64,000 nt of DNA from Actinomycetota bacterium (GTDB lineage: Bacteria; Actinomycetota; Actinomycetes; Nanopelagicales; Nanopelagicaceae): positions 1 to 64,000 of the forward strand of contig SYEK01000028.1 of NCBI GenBank assembly GCA_005800815.1, given 5' to 3'. Every line of letters begins with the position of its first letter. Positions within the stretch are counted from its first letter, which is position 1. The notes under the pieces are model-generated. The model had not been told where the DNA came from. It saw nothing but the letters and a program-made list of their open reading frames with translations, and ran no database searches. The translations under genes were made by a program, and so were the position numbers. This document shows, one piece after another, positions 19,665 through 29,778 of the stretch.

Positions 19665-21499
19665 TATGACCACTCCCACCAGTTCCAGACAACATCATCT
19701 GAAAGTGGTGATGGCTTGATGCCCTTGAGCAGCTTGTTGACGGCAGTCACTGCTGGGTGCAGGAATACTCCAGATGTCAGACCCTCTGCGTGAATGATGC
19801 GCTCAGCCTGGATGATTGTGGAGATATAAGTCTTGTTATCCATAGGCAGCTGCAACTTCTCGAGAATCTTATCAAGAGTAGGCAAGTTGATACCGTTACG
19901 GTTATTGCCTCCACCCAACTTGAAGTTTCCATTTGATCCAGCTTGAGTAACGGCCGATGGGCAGTAAGCAAAGAACTGCACATCGTATTTGCTCAACTGA
20001 ATCTTTGGTGACCATGAAGCCTGAACATCTCCCACTAGATCAAAGCCAACCTTGAGCGCATTTGCTTTGGCAAGTGCGAACTCTGCGGCACGGCGTGGGT
20101 TATTTCCAGGAACAAGCACGTTCACCTTCACGGGATTGTCTGGACCTGCATTTGGATAGTGCTTCTTGAGCAGACGAGCCGCTTTTGCGTTCAACTCACT
20201 CTGTGGACCGTTGTAGTAGAACGAGCCGTTGTTGGCAATAAGACGCTCGTAGCCGTCAAAGCCAGGAGCGATAAATGTTGAGCCCAGGATCGTTGCACTT
20301 GGGTTGATTGGGCGGATTAACTTCTCGTTGATCTCTTCGCGAGGGACCGAGAGAAGGAATGCTCTCCGTAGATCGGCACCCTTTCCACCATGTCCCTTGA
20401 AGATTCCAGTGTATTCATCCTGTCCCGGTGCATTTCCTACACGAGTATCCCAATGCTCATAGCAAGCGTTGATGCCTCCGATGAGGTTGACGTTTGTGAG
20501 CTTCTTCAAGGCTGCCACAGCATCGGCTGTTGGCTGGCCTGAATAGATATCGAGCTCACCGTTGGCAAGTGCTTGCGCAGCTGCCGTTCCATCGGCGATG
20601 AACTTGAAGATAACAGTGTCGATAGTTCCGCTCAGGGCAGGCCCTGAGTTGTACTTCGGGTTCACTTTGAGCGTTACAGATGACTTCGTTACCGCGCTTT
20701 CCACGAGGAAACCACCATTACCCACAAATAGGAGTGGATTGGTCGAGGCATTGACCTCAGTGATGTTGTAGGCCTCTGAGTACACCTTGCCCATTGCCTT
20801 GAGTACAGCCGTGTTCTTTGTCTTGTAGGCATCAAAGAACTTGTCCCGTGCCTTCTCATTTACGGCAACTGACTGAAGACTCTTTACCCCATCGGCAATA
20901 AGAACCATGGTGTGAACTGGTGATGGTCCAGGACCATAGAGATCCCAGTTAGCGATCTTCTGCTTGAACTGCAAGGTCAATGTCATCTTGTCAGCAGATA
21001 AGACTGGCTCTCCAACAATGTTATCGGAGTAAGTTCCGCCATATCCATTTGAATTAAAGGCGGGAACGTTGTCACTATCTGGATCACCAAGACCTGCAGC
21101 AATCGAGTACTTGTTGCTTGAGAGCACGTGTGTTAGCAGAAGATCAACACCGTTGATAGGTGTTCCATCAGACCATACAAGACCCTTATTGACCTTATAC
21201 TCGATACGGAAGTCATCGGCCTTGTTTTTTACTATCTTAAACTCACCGAATTTTGTATTTCGAACAACATTTTTCTTATCGTTGATGTAAAGGAAACCGA
21301 TACCGCTGAGATTTCCAACTTTGCCATTAATCGTTAGGTTGGTATCAGGAGTGCCTGAGTTAAACGATGTCAATGAGTTGGTATCGTGAAGTACGATTGT
21401 TGAGCGTGTCGCTGCCTGAGCTGGAGTCAATAGTGAGACTGCCAGGGCACTTGAGGCAACTACTGCAAGTGCAAGTTTTGCACCGCGTGTTATCTTCAT
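19661..21499 (-). CDS. dppA: Oligopeptide ABC transporter substrate-binding protein
   Basis: Family 5 extracellular binding protein of 612 residues, the first gene of the operon. It has a classical Sec signal (basic MKITRGAK, hydrophobic LALAVVASSALAVSLL, cleavage after TPAQA) but no lipobox. Family features include LVWSDGTPINGVDLLLTHVLS and ADLRRAFLLSVPREEINEKLI. The ATG at 21499 has a strong AAGGAG 6 nt upstream; the track's longer ORF reads through non-coding sequence. The 214-nt upstream gap to phoU holds its promoter, but I see no clear operator. Confidence 0.93.
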   Translation of the reverse strand: MKITRGAKLALAVVASSALAVSLLTPAQAATRSTIVLHDTNSLTSFNSGTPDTNLTINGKVGNLSGIGFLYINDKKNVVRNTKFGEFKIVKNKADDFRIEYKVNKGLVWSDGTPINGVDLLLTHVLSSNKYSIAAGLGDPDSDNVPAFNSNGYGGTYSDNIVGEPVLSADKMTLTLQFKQKIANWDLYGPGPSPVHTMVLIADGVKSLQSVAVNEKARDKFFDAYKTKNTAVLKAMGKVYSEAYNITEVNASTNPLLFVGNGGFLVESAVTKSSVTLKVNPKYNSGPALSGTIDTVIFKFIADGTAAAQALANGELDIYSGQPTADAVAALKKLTNVNLIGGINACYEHWDTRVGNAPGQDEYTGIFKGHGGKGADLRRAFLLSVPREEINEKLIRPINPSATILGSTFIAPGFDGYERLIANNGSFYYNGPQSELNAKAARLLKKHYPNAGPDNPVKVNVLVPGNNPRRAAEFALAKANALKVGFDLVGDVQASWSPKIQLSKYDVQFFAYCPSAVTQAGSNGNFKLGGGNNRNGINLPTLDKILEKLQLPMDNKTYISTIIQAERIIHAEGLTSGVFLHPAVTAVNKLLKGIKPSPLSDDVVWNWWEWSY

Positions 21500-21713
21500 T
21501 TTTTCTCCTTGGAGGGTAGTTAAGACACCTTGTGTGGAGAGTCGACCTACCCCACATGGGCGCCATTGGTGATAGGAGTCTGCCGTAGTGCCCCCTGGAT
21601 GAGCAACAGGTAAAAACGGGCTCTGAGCGTGGATTTGTGACGGTTTGGTAACGATGGCCCACAAAATGCCAGGTGGACAGGTAGGGGGACTGTTATGGCC
21701 TTGAGCCGATGTT

Positions 21714-22364
21714 TTAGGCGTACTCACCCTTGACTAGGAAGTACACCCGGCGGGCCACCGAGACTGCATGGTCGGCATATCGCTCGTAATAGCGACCCAA
21801 AAGCGTCAAATCTATCGCCGACTCGGTGCCATGGCTCCAGGCCTTGTCCAAGAGGGCGGCGATGAGTTGCCTATGCAGATCATCCATCGTGTCATCATCT
21901 CGCTCTATCTCAAGGGCCATCTCGACATTTCGCGTGGCCACAACTACAGCCATCTTTTGTGTAATCGCTACCGCCACCGAGCCCATCGCGGTAATCGTGG
22001 CGATTAATTCAGCAGGCACAGCCATCTGGGGATGTCGCATGCGGGCGATCTTTGCAACGTGGTGGGCTAAATCCCCCATACGCTCGATATCTGAGCCCAT
22101 TCGCAGTGCACTTACCAGTGCCCTCAAATCAGTGGCGACCGGTTGTTGTCTGGCAATGATGTCGATGATTCGAGCATCGATATCATGCTGAGATTCATCG
22201 ACCTTGTGATCATTTGTGATCACCTCTTCGGCTGACTTTAAATCAGCCTTTAATATTGCAGAGGTTGCCTGCGCCATTGAGCCCGAGACCAGTTCGCTCA
22301 AAGTGACGAGGGATTGTGAGATCCCGTCGAGTTCATCTTGATATGCAGAGCGAATGAGCGGCAT
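21714..22364 (-). CDS. phoU: Phosphate-signalling regulator PhoU
   Basis: Negative regulator linking the phosphate importer to the SenX3/RegX3 kinase pair. All-helical, 216 residues, two PhoU repeats, with metal-contact type motifs EVITNDHKVDESQHDIDARIIDIIARQQPVATDLR and MGDLAHHVAKIA split across the repeats. The ATG at 22364 gives the usual length and N-terminus (MPLIRSAYQDELDGI). It has TACGCT exactly 6 nt upstream, indicating a leaderless transcript. It is divergent from senX3; no pst genes are in this window. Confidence 0.92.
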   Translation of the reverse strand: MPLIRSAYQDELDGISQSLVTLSELVSGSMAQATSAILKADLKSAEEVITNDHKVDESQHDIDARIIDIIARQQPVATDLRALVSALRMGSDIERMGDLAHHVAKIARMRHPQMAVPAELIATITAMGSVAVAITQKMAVVVATRNVEMALEIERDDDTMDDLHRQLIAALLDKAWSHGTESAIDLTLLGRYYERYADHAVSVARRVYFLVKGEYA

Positions 22365-22454
22365 TGTGTGAGCGTATAACAGAGAAGGTGAATAACGCAC
22401 CATACTGAGGTAAACAAAAGGTAAAACTCGATTCTGCCGCGATAGGCTATCAAG

Positions 22455-23516
22455 GTGGGGTTTTTAAGGCGGGATACTGAGGTTTCAGAGCCGGGCCTGT
22501 TGCCTCAAATACTTCTAGAGACGCTGGCAAGTCTCGATGGTGAGTCCGTGATTTTAGGCCCCGGAGAGGTTCCGATCTTTAGTACATCGGGTATCGAAAG
22601 CCTAGGGATATTGCGTGAGAATCGGATTCAAAGTCCAGAGCTTCTTGCGACGGTCCGTTTTGTACGTAGAACCGGGAGTCAACAGATTGGTCAGATCGAG
22701 ATTCCCCGTGGCCCCATAGGTGAGGGTAAACATCAATTTACATTCAGAGTGCTACCTCTTGTCAAAGATGACCTAGTTTTAGTTCTTGTCAGTGATGAGA
22801 GTGAGGCACAACGCGCTCATGATGCTCGGCGTGACTTTGTTGCAAACATCTCTCATGAGTTAAAGACTCCGATCGGGGCCCTGTCATTATTGAGTGAGGC
22901 GGTTTTGGGGGCAAAAGATGATCCCGAATCGGTTACAAAGTTCGCCACACGGATGCAATCTGAGGCTAAGCGCTTGACCGACTTGGTTCAGGAGATTATC
23001 CACCTCTCCCGTGTTCAAGACTCCGACCCACTACAGCTGCCCGAAGAGGTCAGTATTAGCTATGTGATCGGTGAAGCTATCGAACAATGCCAGATCTCTT
23101 CTGAGAGTAGAGGTATCTCAGTAAAATATTTAGAGCCGAATCATGTCGTGGTGCTTGGTGATCGTGATCAATTGATTATGGCCATTCATAACCTGATTGA
23201 AAACGCTATCAATTACTCACCTGAGAATACAAAGGTATCCATCTCAACAGAGATTGAGAATCAGGTCGTGAGCATCTTGGTCGCCGATCAAGGAATTGGA
23301 ATCCCTAAGAATGAGCAAGGCAGAATCTTTGAGCGCTTCTACCGTGTGGATCCGGCGCGCTCACGCCAAACTGGTGGAACTGGACTTGGCCTCTCCATCG
23401 TTAAGCACGTTGCCGCCAAACATGGTGGCGAGGTCACCCTGTGGAGCGTGGAAAGTGTTGGAAGTACTTTTTCCATACGCCTACCTATCCATTCACTCAC
23501 AGTGGGCCGAGAATAA
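22455..23516 (+). CDS. senX3: Sensor histidine kinase SenX3 (PhoR-type), apparently lacking membrane segments
   Basis: Phosphate-responsive kinase paired with RegX3. The C-terminal half has the HisKA box FVANISHELKTPIGAL (His near 134), the N box NLIENAINYS, DQGIGIP, FERFYR and GTGLGLSIVKH. The first ~115 residues look like a PAS-type domain. Mycobacterial SenX3 begins with two membrane helices; here none is visible. A stop (TAG) lies 9 nt upstream in frame, so the gene cannot be extended. GTG start; TAGGCT 6 nt upstream suggests a leaderless mRNA. Confidence 0.9.
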   Translation: MGFLRRDTEVSEPGLLPQILLETLASLDGESVILGPGEVPIFSTSGIESLGILRENRIQSPELLATVRFVRRTGSQQIGQIEIPRGPIGEGKHQFTFRVLPLVKDDLVLVLVSDESEAQRAHDARRDFVANISHELKTPIGALSLLSEAVLGAKDDPESVTKFATRMQSEAKRLTDLVQEIIHLSRVQDSDPLQLPEEVSISYVIGEAIEQCQISSESRGISVKYLEPNHVVVLGDRDQLIMAIHNLIENAINYSPENTKVSISTEIENQVVSILVADQGIGIPKNEQGRIFERFYRVDPARSRQTGGTGLGLSIVKHVAAKHGGEVTLWSVESVGSTFSIRLPIHSLTVGRE

Positions 23517-24203
23517 ATGGCGACAATTCTAATCGTCGAAGATGAGAGCTCCTTTTCAGAGGCTCTGGCCTTTCTATTAGGAAAAGAGGGCTTTGAAGTC
23601 ATTATTGCCGAAGATGGACGAGCCGCTTTGAGTATCTTTGCCAAAGAGGGCGCTGACTTGATCCTGCTTGATCTGATGATTCCTGAGATTTCAGGAGTGG
23701 ATGTCTGTCGCACCATTCGAACTACCTCACAGGTTCCCATCATCATGGTGACCGCTAAAGATGCTGAAATCGACAAAGTGGTTGGCCTAGAACTCGGTGC
23801 CGATGACTACGTCACAAAACCTTACTCATCACGTGAATTGATTGCGCGCATCAAGGCCGTACTCCGTCGAAGAGTGCCAGATTCAGAGTTGAATATGGAT
23901 CTTGAGGTAATCAAGGTTGGCCCAATAAAATTAGATACTGCACGCCATCAGGCATCAGTAAATGGGACTCCGATCGCTCTTCCACTCAAAGAGTTCGAGC
24001 TCCTCGAGTTGCTTATGCGTAACCCCGGACGGGTCTTGACCCGCTCTCAACTCATTGATCGTATCTGGGGCGGGGATTACTTTGGTGACACCAAAACTCT
24101 TGATGTTCACATCAAGCGCCTGCGCTCAAAGCTCGAGTCGGATTCAGCCAATCCAGTCTTGATTCAGACGGTGAGAGGTTTAGGTTACAAACTAGAGGGG
24201 TAG
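23517..24203 (+). CDS. regX3: Response regulator RegX3 (OmpR/PhoB family)
   Basis: DNA-binding regulator of the phosphate-starvation response. The receiver domain has acidic VEDE near residue 10, phosphorylation Asp in LILLDLMIPEISG (about 52), MVTAKD and KPYSSRELIARI. The C-terminal winged helix has LPLKEFELLELLMRNPGRVLTR and the recognition segment TKTLDVHIKRLRSKLE. It begins immediately after the senX3 stop, so it is co-expressed with senX3. Confidence 0.95.
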   Translation: MATILIVEDESSFSEALAFLLGKEGFEVIIAEDGRAALSIFAKEGADLILLDLMIPEISGVDVCRTIRTTSQVPIIMVTAKDAEIDKVVGLELGADDYVTKPYSSRELIARIKAVLRRRVPDSELNMDLEVIKVGPIKLDTARHQASVNGTPIALPLKEFELLELLMRNPGRVLTRSQLIDRIWGGDYFGDTKTLDVHIKRLRSKLESDSANPVLIQTVRGLGYKLEG

Positions 24204-24223
24204 TTGCCCCTTGGCCCTAGATC

Positions 24224-25573
24224 TCAGTTGATTGACAGAGATGCAAAGCCCTCTTCAAGGACATCCATCGCATCAAGAAGAAGCTCATCTGTAATAACTA
24301 GCGGCGGTAAGAAGCGAATCACATTGGAGTAAGTCCCAGCGGTCAAGATCAGAACACCTTTACTCTGGCAGTACTTCACGACTGCATTCATAGCGGCAGT
24401 GTTTGGGACCTTGCTTCCTGCCTCCACGAGTTCGATCGCCTGCATCGCACCGCGCCCACGCACCTCTCCGATGATGGGATACTTCTTTTGGAGCGCTCGT
24501 AGGGATTGCCCCAAAACTGTGCCGATGTGAGCGGCTCGGGAGACAAGGGATTCGGCCTCGATCGTCTCGATTGCGCCCAGGGCTGCGGCGCAGGCGATTG
24601 GATTACCCCCGAAAGTTCCACCCAAGCCTGAGACATGCACCGAGTCCATGATCTCGGCCCGGCCCGTGACTCCGGCAAGAGGTAATCCCCCAGCGATTCC
24701 CTTGGCCGTAATCATCATATCTGGCACGAGATTCTCATCTTCAACGGCGAACATACGACCCGTGCGGGCAAAACCAGTTTGAACCTCATCTGCGATGAAC
24801 ACGATGCCGTTATCGGCTGCATATGTTGCAAGTGCTGGCATAAAACCCTGGGGGGGAACGATAAATCCGCCCTCACCCTGAATGGGTTCGATCAAAATCG
24901 CAGCGACGTTATGTGCACCGATCTCTTTTTCGATCTTAGAGGTGACCATCTCAAGTGCATCATCTGTGATTGTGGCCTGATCACCGAGCCAGTGAAAAGA
25001 GTATGGCATCGGTACACGATAAATCTCTGGGGCAAAGGGACCAAAGCCCTCTTTGTAGGGCATGTTTTTGGCCGTCAAGGCCATCGTCAAATTTGTACGA
25101 CCGTGATAGCTGTGCTCAAAGACGACGATAGCTGCACGCTTGGTGTAATGACGTGCGATCTTTACTGCGTTTTCAACGGCCTCGGCCCCTGAATTGACAA
25201 GGATTGACTTTTTCTTATGAGTGCCAGGAGTGAGCGCATTGAGTTTTTCACAGACCTCGATGTAGCCCATATATGGAGCGACAGTGAAACAGGTGTGAGT
25301 AAATGCCTGAACCTGCTCAATGACACGATCGACAACACGGCCTGCGGCATTACCAACATTGACGACACCGATACCAGAGCCCAAGTCGATGATCTGGTTT
25401 CCATCGATATCGAGCAGGATGGCATCGCTTGCGCGCTCGATGACAACAGGAATAGCCATTCCCAAAGCCTGGGATGTCGCCTCAGTGCGGCGCTTGATCG
25501 CCTCGATAGATTTTGGTCCAGGGATTGCGCTCACTAGTCGACGCTCTTGGGTAAGACCAGTCACGGTAGTCAT
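24224..25573 (-). CDS. gabT: 4-aminobutyrate aminotransferase
   Basis: Class III PLP aminotransferase that moves the amino group of GABA (or related omega-amino acids) to 2-oxoglutarate. Features are VNSGAEAVENAVKIAR, the YHGRTN motif, IADEVQTGFARTGRMFA, and the PLP-lysine region MITAKGIAGGLPLAGV; 449 residues. The N-terminus RRLVSAIPGPKS is typical of actinobacterial GabT. TAGACT lies 6 nt before the ATG, suggesting a leaderless mRNA. It is divergent from the amino-acid decarboxylase, and with the dehydrogenases that follow suggests breakdown of a diamine or omega-amino acid. Confidence 0.92.
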   Translation of the reverse strand: MTTVTGLTQERRLVSAIPGPKSIEAIKRRTEATSQALGMAIPVVIERASDAILLDIDGNQIIDLGSGIGVVNVGNAAGRVVDRVIEQVQAFTHTCFTVAPYMGYIEVCEKLNALTPGTHKKKSILVNSGAEAVENAVKIARHYTKRAAIVVFEHSYHGRTNLTMALTAKNMPYKEGFGPFAPEIYRVPMPYSFHWLGDQATITDDALEMVTSKIEKEIGAHNVAAILIEPIQGEGGFIVPPQGFMPALATYAADNGIVFIADEVQTGFARTGRMFAVEDENLVPDMMITAKGIAGGLPLAGVTGRAEIMDSVHVSGLGGTFGGNPIACAAALGAIETIEAESLVSRAAHIGTVLGQSLRALQKKYPIIGEVRGRGAMQAIELVEAGSKVPNTAAMNAVVKYCQSKGVLILTAGTYSNVIRFLPPLVITDELLLDAMDVLEEGFASLSIN

Positions 25574-25629
25574 GAGTAAAGTCTAAGGCTTTATTTCCCA
25601 ACCACAGGCCGAAAAGTTAGGCTAGGAGC

Positions 25630-27063
25630 ATGAGTTCATTGAGAGCTTCGGCACCGTTATTAGATGCCTATCTCACATATTTTCAGAGCCTGCGCCAACC
25701 ATTCACTATTCCCGGACACAAGCAGAGAGCATCGCGATTAGATCTTGGGCTGGGCCAAGTCGTCGATAGCGATATCCCCCTCTACGGTGGCCTGGATGAG
25801 ATTAAGTTAACTAACCAAGTCCTTCAGAGGGCTGAGGGCCTTGCCGCCACTCTCTGGGGGGCGGAGTATGCGCGCTTTTCAACGGGTGGATCGACCCATG
25901 CCAACCAGGCCATCATTTTGGCACTGGGAAAACCTGGCGATAAGGTCGCACTGACTCGCAATGCGCACCGCTCTGTATTGAGCGCACTCGTCTTGGCTGG
26001 ATTGGAGCCGATATGGCTATCACCTCAGATCGATACGGCAACGGGTGTCCCTATAGGAATCTCACTCTCAGAGTTTGAAAAGATCATCGAGCAAGGCCCA
26101 ATCGCACTGCTGTTGACCGAGCCTGGATATCTAGGAACACTCTCGGATCTACCAGCTCTGGTAGGAAGTGCGCATTCACATGCAATTCCCGTCATTGTCG
26201 ATGCAGCGTGGGGTGGCCACTTTGGTTTCTCACCACTCGTGCCAGATCACGCTCTAGCAATGGGGGCAGATGCCTTAATTACGAGCACTCATAAGGCCTT
26301 GCCAGGTTACAGCGCATCTGCCGTGTTGATTGCCCAAGGAAAGTATCTGGATCTCGATCGAATAGAGCAGGCCTTTGAGACTACTCATACGACATCACCT
26401 GCAGGTGCTCCTCTGGCATCTATCGATGCTTGTCGTGCTCTTTTGCAGCTTCGAGGAAGAGAGTTGATTCAAGAGTTGCTCACTACCATTGAAGAGTTCA
26501 AGCAAGAGATCCAAGCCCACTTTGATATCCCAATCTTCCTGAATTCAAGTGATTTCCCACCAGGCCGATTTGATCCCACAAAGATCGTCCTTCGCACCAA
26601 TCAAATTGGAGCCTCTGGCGTTGAGATTGAAAAGGCTTTGCAGACACAGATGATCCGCGTTGAGATGGCAGATAATGACACCATCGTCTTCTTGGCAACC
26701 TTGGTTGACTCAAGGGAGGATTTTGATCACCTGGCTCACACCCTCATTCCAATACTTACCAGCCAAAAGGGGCCTGCCAGAGCCAGCGCCGCCTCCGTGA
26801 GCTGGTCCACCATCCCAACGGTTGCAATCTCAATGCGCCAGGCCTTCTTTGCCCAGACAGAGATGCTCGCTTCCGATGAGGCGATAGGCCGAATCTCTGC
26901 CGACTTGATTGCTCCCTATCCCCCAGGAGTTGCCGTTGTTGCACCTGGTGAAGTCTTGACTGGGGCCATTGTCGAGGGTCTTTCTGCAGCAAAGGCGGCC
27001 GGTGTGCGGATCGCATATTCAACTGACCCAACCCTTATGAGGTATCGAGTCATTAAAAGTTAA
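25630..27063 (+). CDS. Orn/Lys/Arg decarboxylase-family PLP enzyme
   Basis: Fold-type I decarboxylase of the short (~480 residue) group that includes SpeA/YaaO-like arginine or lysine decarboxylases. Visible are FSTGGSTHANQA, DAAWGGHFGF and the PLP lysine in ITSTHKALPGYSASA, with a C-terminal domain carrying IAPYPPGVAVVAPGE typical of the family. Whether it acts on arginine, lysine or ornithine cannot be told. Both AGGAG and a TAGGCT hexamer 6 nt upstream precede the ATG. It probably starts the catabolic run decarboxylase - aldehyde dehydrogenase - alcohol dehydrogenase. Confidence 0.85.
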   Translation: MSSLRASAPLLDAYLTYFQSLRQPFTIPGHKQRASRLDLGLGQVVDSDIPLYGGLDEIKLTNQVLQRAEGLAATLWGAEYARFSTGGSTHANQAIILALGKPGDKVALTRNAHRSVLSALVLAGLEPIWLSPQIDTATGVPIGISLSEFEKIIEQGPIALLLTEPGYLGTLSDLPALVGSAHSHAIPVIVDAAWGGHFGFSPLVPDHALAMGADALITSTHKALPGYSASAVLIAQGKYLDLDRIEQAFETTHTTSPAGAPLASIDACRALLQLRGRELIQELLTTIEEFKQEIQAHFDIPIFLNSSDFPPGRFDPTKIVLRTNQIGASGVEIEKALQTQMIRVEMADNDTIVFLATLVDSREDFDHLAHTLIPILTSQKGPARASAASVSWSTIPTVAISMRQAFFAQTEMLASDEAIGRISADLIAPYPPGVAVVAPGEVLTGAIVEGLSAAKAAGVRIAYSTDPTLMRYRVIKS

Positions 27064-27137
27064 GGGGGAGTTCCATCATGTGCACCCGAGGGCATTCGCA
27101 GAGCGAGCAAACAGCGATATAAGGTGGAGTTGTGAAC

Positions 27138-28616
27138 GTGAGCACTAACTGGCATCAACGCGCCCTTGAACTCAAGCCAGCGTCACAGATTTTTATCGAT
27201 GGTAATTATATTGATGCGGCATCTGGCAAGACCTTCGAGGATATTGCACCCCATGATGATCGTCTTATCGCTCATGTCGCATCGGGTGATGTTGAAGACA
27301 TAGATCGCGCAGTCAAATCCAGTAAAAAAGTATTTGAAAATGGCACATGGCGAGAGATGAATCCTCGCGATAAGAAAGCGATCATGCTGCGATGGTCTGC
27401 ACTCATGCTTGAAAATAGGGAGGAGTTAGCCTTACTTGAGGCAGTTGATACGGGAAAACCTATCGGAGATACGTTATCTGTGGATGTGCCGAACGCTGCG
27501 CGAGTGATCTCGTGGTATGGCGAAACAATCGATAAAACCTATGAGGAGATAGCCCCTGCACCGCGCAACGCCCTTGCGATGATCACACGTGAACCCCTGG
27601 GGGTGATCGGCGCTGTGGTGCCCTGGAACTATCCTTTGATGATCACTTCTTGGAAGATAGGCCCAGCACTTGCCATGGGCAACAGTATTGTCGTCAAGCC
27701 CGCCGAAAACTCAACTCTTAGCACCCTGCGTATTGCCGAGTTGGCCATGGAGGCAGGTTTGCCTGCAGGTGTCTTTAACGTTGTGCCCGGCCTTGGGATC
27801 GAGGCAGGTCAAGCACTTGCCCGGCACATGGATGTTGCAAAGATTGCATTCACTGGAAGTCCGGCAGTTGGGCGCAACATGCTCAGATACGCCGCCGAAT
27901 CAAATATGAAACAGGTAGCCCTTGAACTCGGTGGCAAGAGTGCACAAGTTATTCTCAATGACTGCGTTGATCTAGAGGCCGCCGCATCTGCAATTGGATG
28001 GGCGATTTATTACAACGCTGGACAGACATGCAGCGCTGGTTCTCGAATCATCGTTGAAGAGGGCATCAAAGATGAGTTGTTCGCCCACCTTCGCAGATTT
28101 CTTGAGAGCTTCGTAGTTGGAAGCCAGTTCAACCCTTTGACCCAGATGGCTGGCTTGGTCTCAAAGCCCCAACGAGATCGAGTCAATGGCTATCTCGATT
28201 TGATCGGCCAGGACGGTGAAAAAATAGTCTTTGGTGGAGAAAAGAGTGAGGGTGCAGACCTACTGATCGCTCCTACTCTGATCGATAATGTAAAACCAGT
28301 ATCTCGCCTTGCTCAAGAGGAGATCTTTGGTCCTGTCTTAGTTTCAATCGATGCACAAGATGCCGATGAGGCGATATCTATCGCCAATGGAACTGAGTAC
28401 AGCCTGGCTGCCTCGATCTGGACCAGTAATATCGCAAAAGCACACACTCTTGCGCGCAGACTGCGTGCAGGCACTGTGTGGGTCAACACCTTCGATATGG
28501 TAGATGTGATCACACCGATAGGCGGCTTTGGATTATCGGGCAGTGGTCGCGACAAATCTCTCCACGCTTTAGATACCTATAGCGCCTTAAAGACCACTTG
28601 GATTGATCTCAACTAA
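27138..28616 (+). CDS. NAD(P)-dependent aldehyde dehydrogenase (PuuC/BetB-like)
   Basis: Oxidises an aldehyde to a carboxylic acid, probably an amino-aldehyde given its neighbours. It has PWNYPLMITSWKIGPALAMGNS, FTGSPAVGR, the general-base Glu in ALELGGKS, the catalytic Cys in AGQTCSAGSR, EEIFGPVL and WVNTFD. The GTG at 27138 (AACGTGAGC) has GGAG 8 nt upstream; the GTG at 27132 in the track is too close to that site. 492 residues. The closest functional relatives are gamma-glutamyl-aminobutyraldehyde and betaine-aldehyde dehydrogenases; specificity is unproven. Confidence 0.88.
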   Translation: MSTNWHQRALELKPASQIFIDGNYIDAASGKTFEDIAPHDDRLIAHVASGDVEDIDRAVKSSKKVFENGTWREMNPRDKKAIMLRWSALMLENREELALLEAVDTGKPIGDTLSVDVPNAARVISWYGETIDKTYEEIAPAPRNALAMITREPLGVIGAVVPWNYPLMITSWKIGPALAMGNSIVVKPAENSTLSTLRIAELAMEAGLPAGVFNVVPGLGIEAGQALARHMDVAKIAFTGSPAVGRNMLRYAAESNMKQVALELGGKSAQVILNDCVDLEAAASAIGWAIYYNAGQTCSAGSRIIVEEGIKDELFAHLRRFLESFVVGSQFNPLTQMAGLVSKPQRDRVNGYLDLIGQDGEKIVFGGEKSEGADLLIAPTLIDNVKPVSRLAQEEIFGPVLVSIDAQDADEAISIANGTEYSLAASIWTSNIAKAHTLARRLRAGTVWVNTFDMVDVITPIGGFGLSGSGRDKSLHALDTYSALKTTWIDLN

Positions 28617-28643
28617 ACCTACTTCAATCAAGGAGAAAACGAA

Positions 28644-29744
28644 GTGAAAATAAAGGCAGCGGTCCTAGATGGTATCGGCTCAACCTTTGAGATAAGGGAG
28701 TTAGATCTAGATAATCCTCAATCTGGAGAGCTCTTGATCAAAGTGGCCGCTAGCGGACTGTGCGCCAGTGATCTCAATGCCATAGATGGAAAGCGCAAAT
28801 TAGTTCCCTTCCCTGCAGTGATCGGACATGAGGCTGCGGGCGTAATAGTTGAAGTTGGGCCAGACACTGCCGGTTTTGCAGTCGGTGATCACGTCATCAT
28901 GTCGATCGTCCCTAGCTGTGGCAGTTGTGATTACTGCGCATCTGCACGCCCGAATTACTGTTCAACTGCAGGAAATGCCATGTCAGTCGGTGGGTTATTT
29001 GATGGCACCAGTCGACTCAGCCATAACGGTGAAAAGGTCAATCACTTCCTGACCGTTGCCTCCTTTGCCGAATACGTCGTGGTGCCAGCATCTGGGGCAG
29101 TGGTGATACCAAAAGAGATGCCACTCGATCGCGCAGCTCTCATCAGTTGTGCGGTCTTGACTGGCTATGGCGCAGTCATGAATACCGCGCAGGTGCGATC
29201 TGGCTCTCGTGTTGCAGTCTTTGGCTGCGGTGGAGTGGGTCTAAATATCGTGCAAGGTGCCCGTATGGCAGGGGCAAGGACAATCATCGCTATTGATGTT
29301 ACCGATGAGAAGCTAGAGCTTGCACGCAAGGTGGGGGCCACGCACACAATCAACGCCTCAACATCTGATCCCATCGCCGAGGTCAAGAAGATCTGCGGCG
29401 GGGTGGACTATGCCTTTGAGGCGCTAGGGCGTGAGTCGACAATCCAGCAGGCCTGGGGCACGGTCGATGTCGATGGCGGACTCATCCTGGTTGGCATTCT
29501 TAAAAACGGTGCCACACTGACCCTAGAGGCCGGTCCCTTCATCAATGAACAGTGGATCAAGGGCTGCTACTTTGGCTCTGCCAACTTAAAGGCAGATGTC
29601 CAGAAATTAGTGAAAAATTATCTAAATGGACACCTCTTTCTAGACGAACTTATCTCAGAGCGTATAGGTTTGGACGGTCTCAACTCGGCCTTTGATCGTT
29701 TAAGGGCCGGAGAGGGAGCTCGCAACGTCCTGGTCTTTGACTAA
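28644..29744 (+). CDS. Zinc-dependent medium-chain alcohol dehydrogenase
   Basis: MDR superfamily, 366 residues. Catalytic zinc ligands are in GLCASDLNAIDG (Cys) and GHEAAGVIVEVG (His/Glu); the structural zinc site is CGSCDYCASARPNYC; the NAD fold has VFGCGGVGLNIVQGAR. This is the layout of class III-like or NDMA-type alcohol dehydrogenases. GTG start with AAGGAG. It follows the aldehyde dehydrogenase by 27 nt, so the pair may run an alcohol to aldehyde to acid sequence. Confidence 0.88.
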   Translation: MKIKAAVLDGIGSTFEIRELDLDNPQSGELLIKVAASGLCASDLNAIDGKRKLVPFPAVIGHEAAGVIVEVGPDTAGFAVGDHVIMSIVPSCGSCDYCASARPNYCSTAGNAMSVGGLFDGTSRLSHNGEKVNHFLTVASFAEYVVVPASGAVVIPKEMPLDRAALISCAVLTGYGAVMNTAQVRSGSRVAVFGCGGVGLNIVQGARMAGARTIIAIDVTDEKLELARKVGATHTINASTSDPIAEVKKICGGVDYAFEALGRESTIQQAWGTVDVDGGLILVGILKNGATLTLEAGPFINEQWIKGCYFGSANLKADVQKLVKNYLNGHLFLDELISERIGLDGLNSAFDRLRAGEGARNVLVFD

Positions 29745-29778
29745 GAACGAGCGCGAGGTAAGTACAAAATTCCATATT

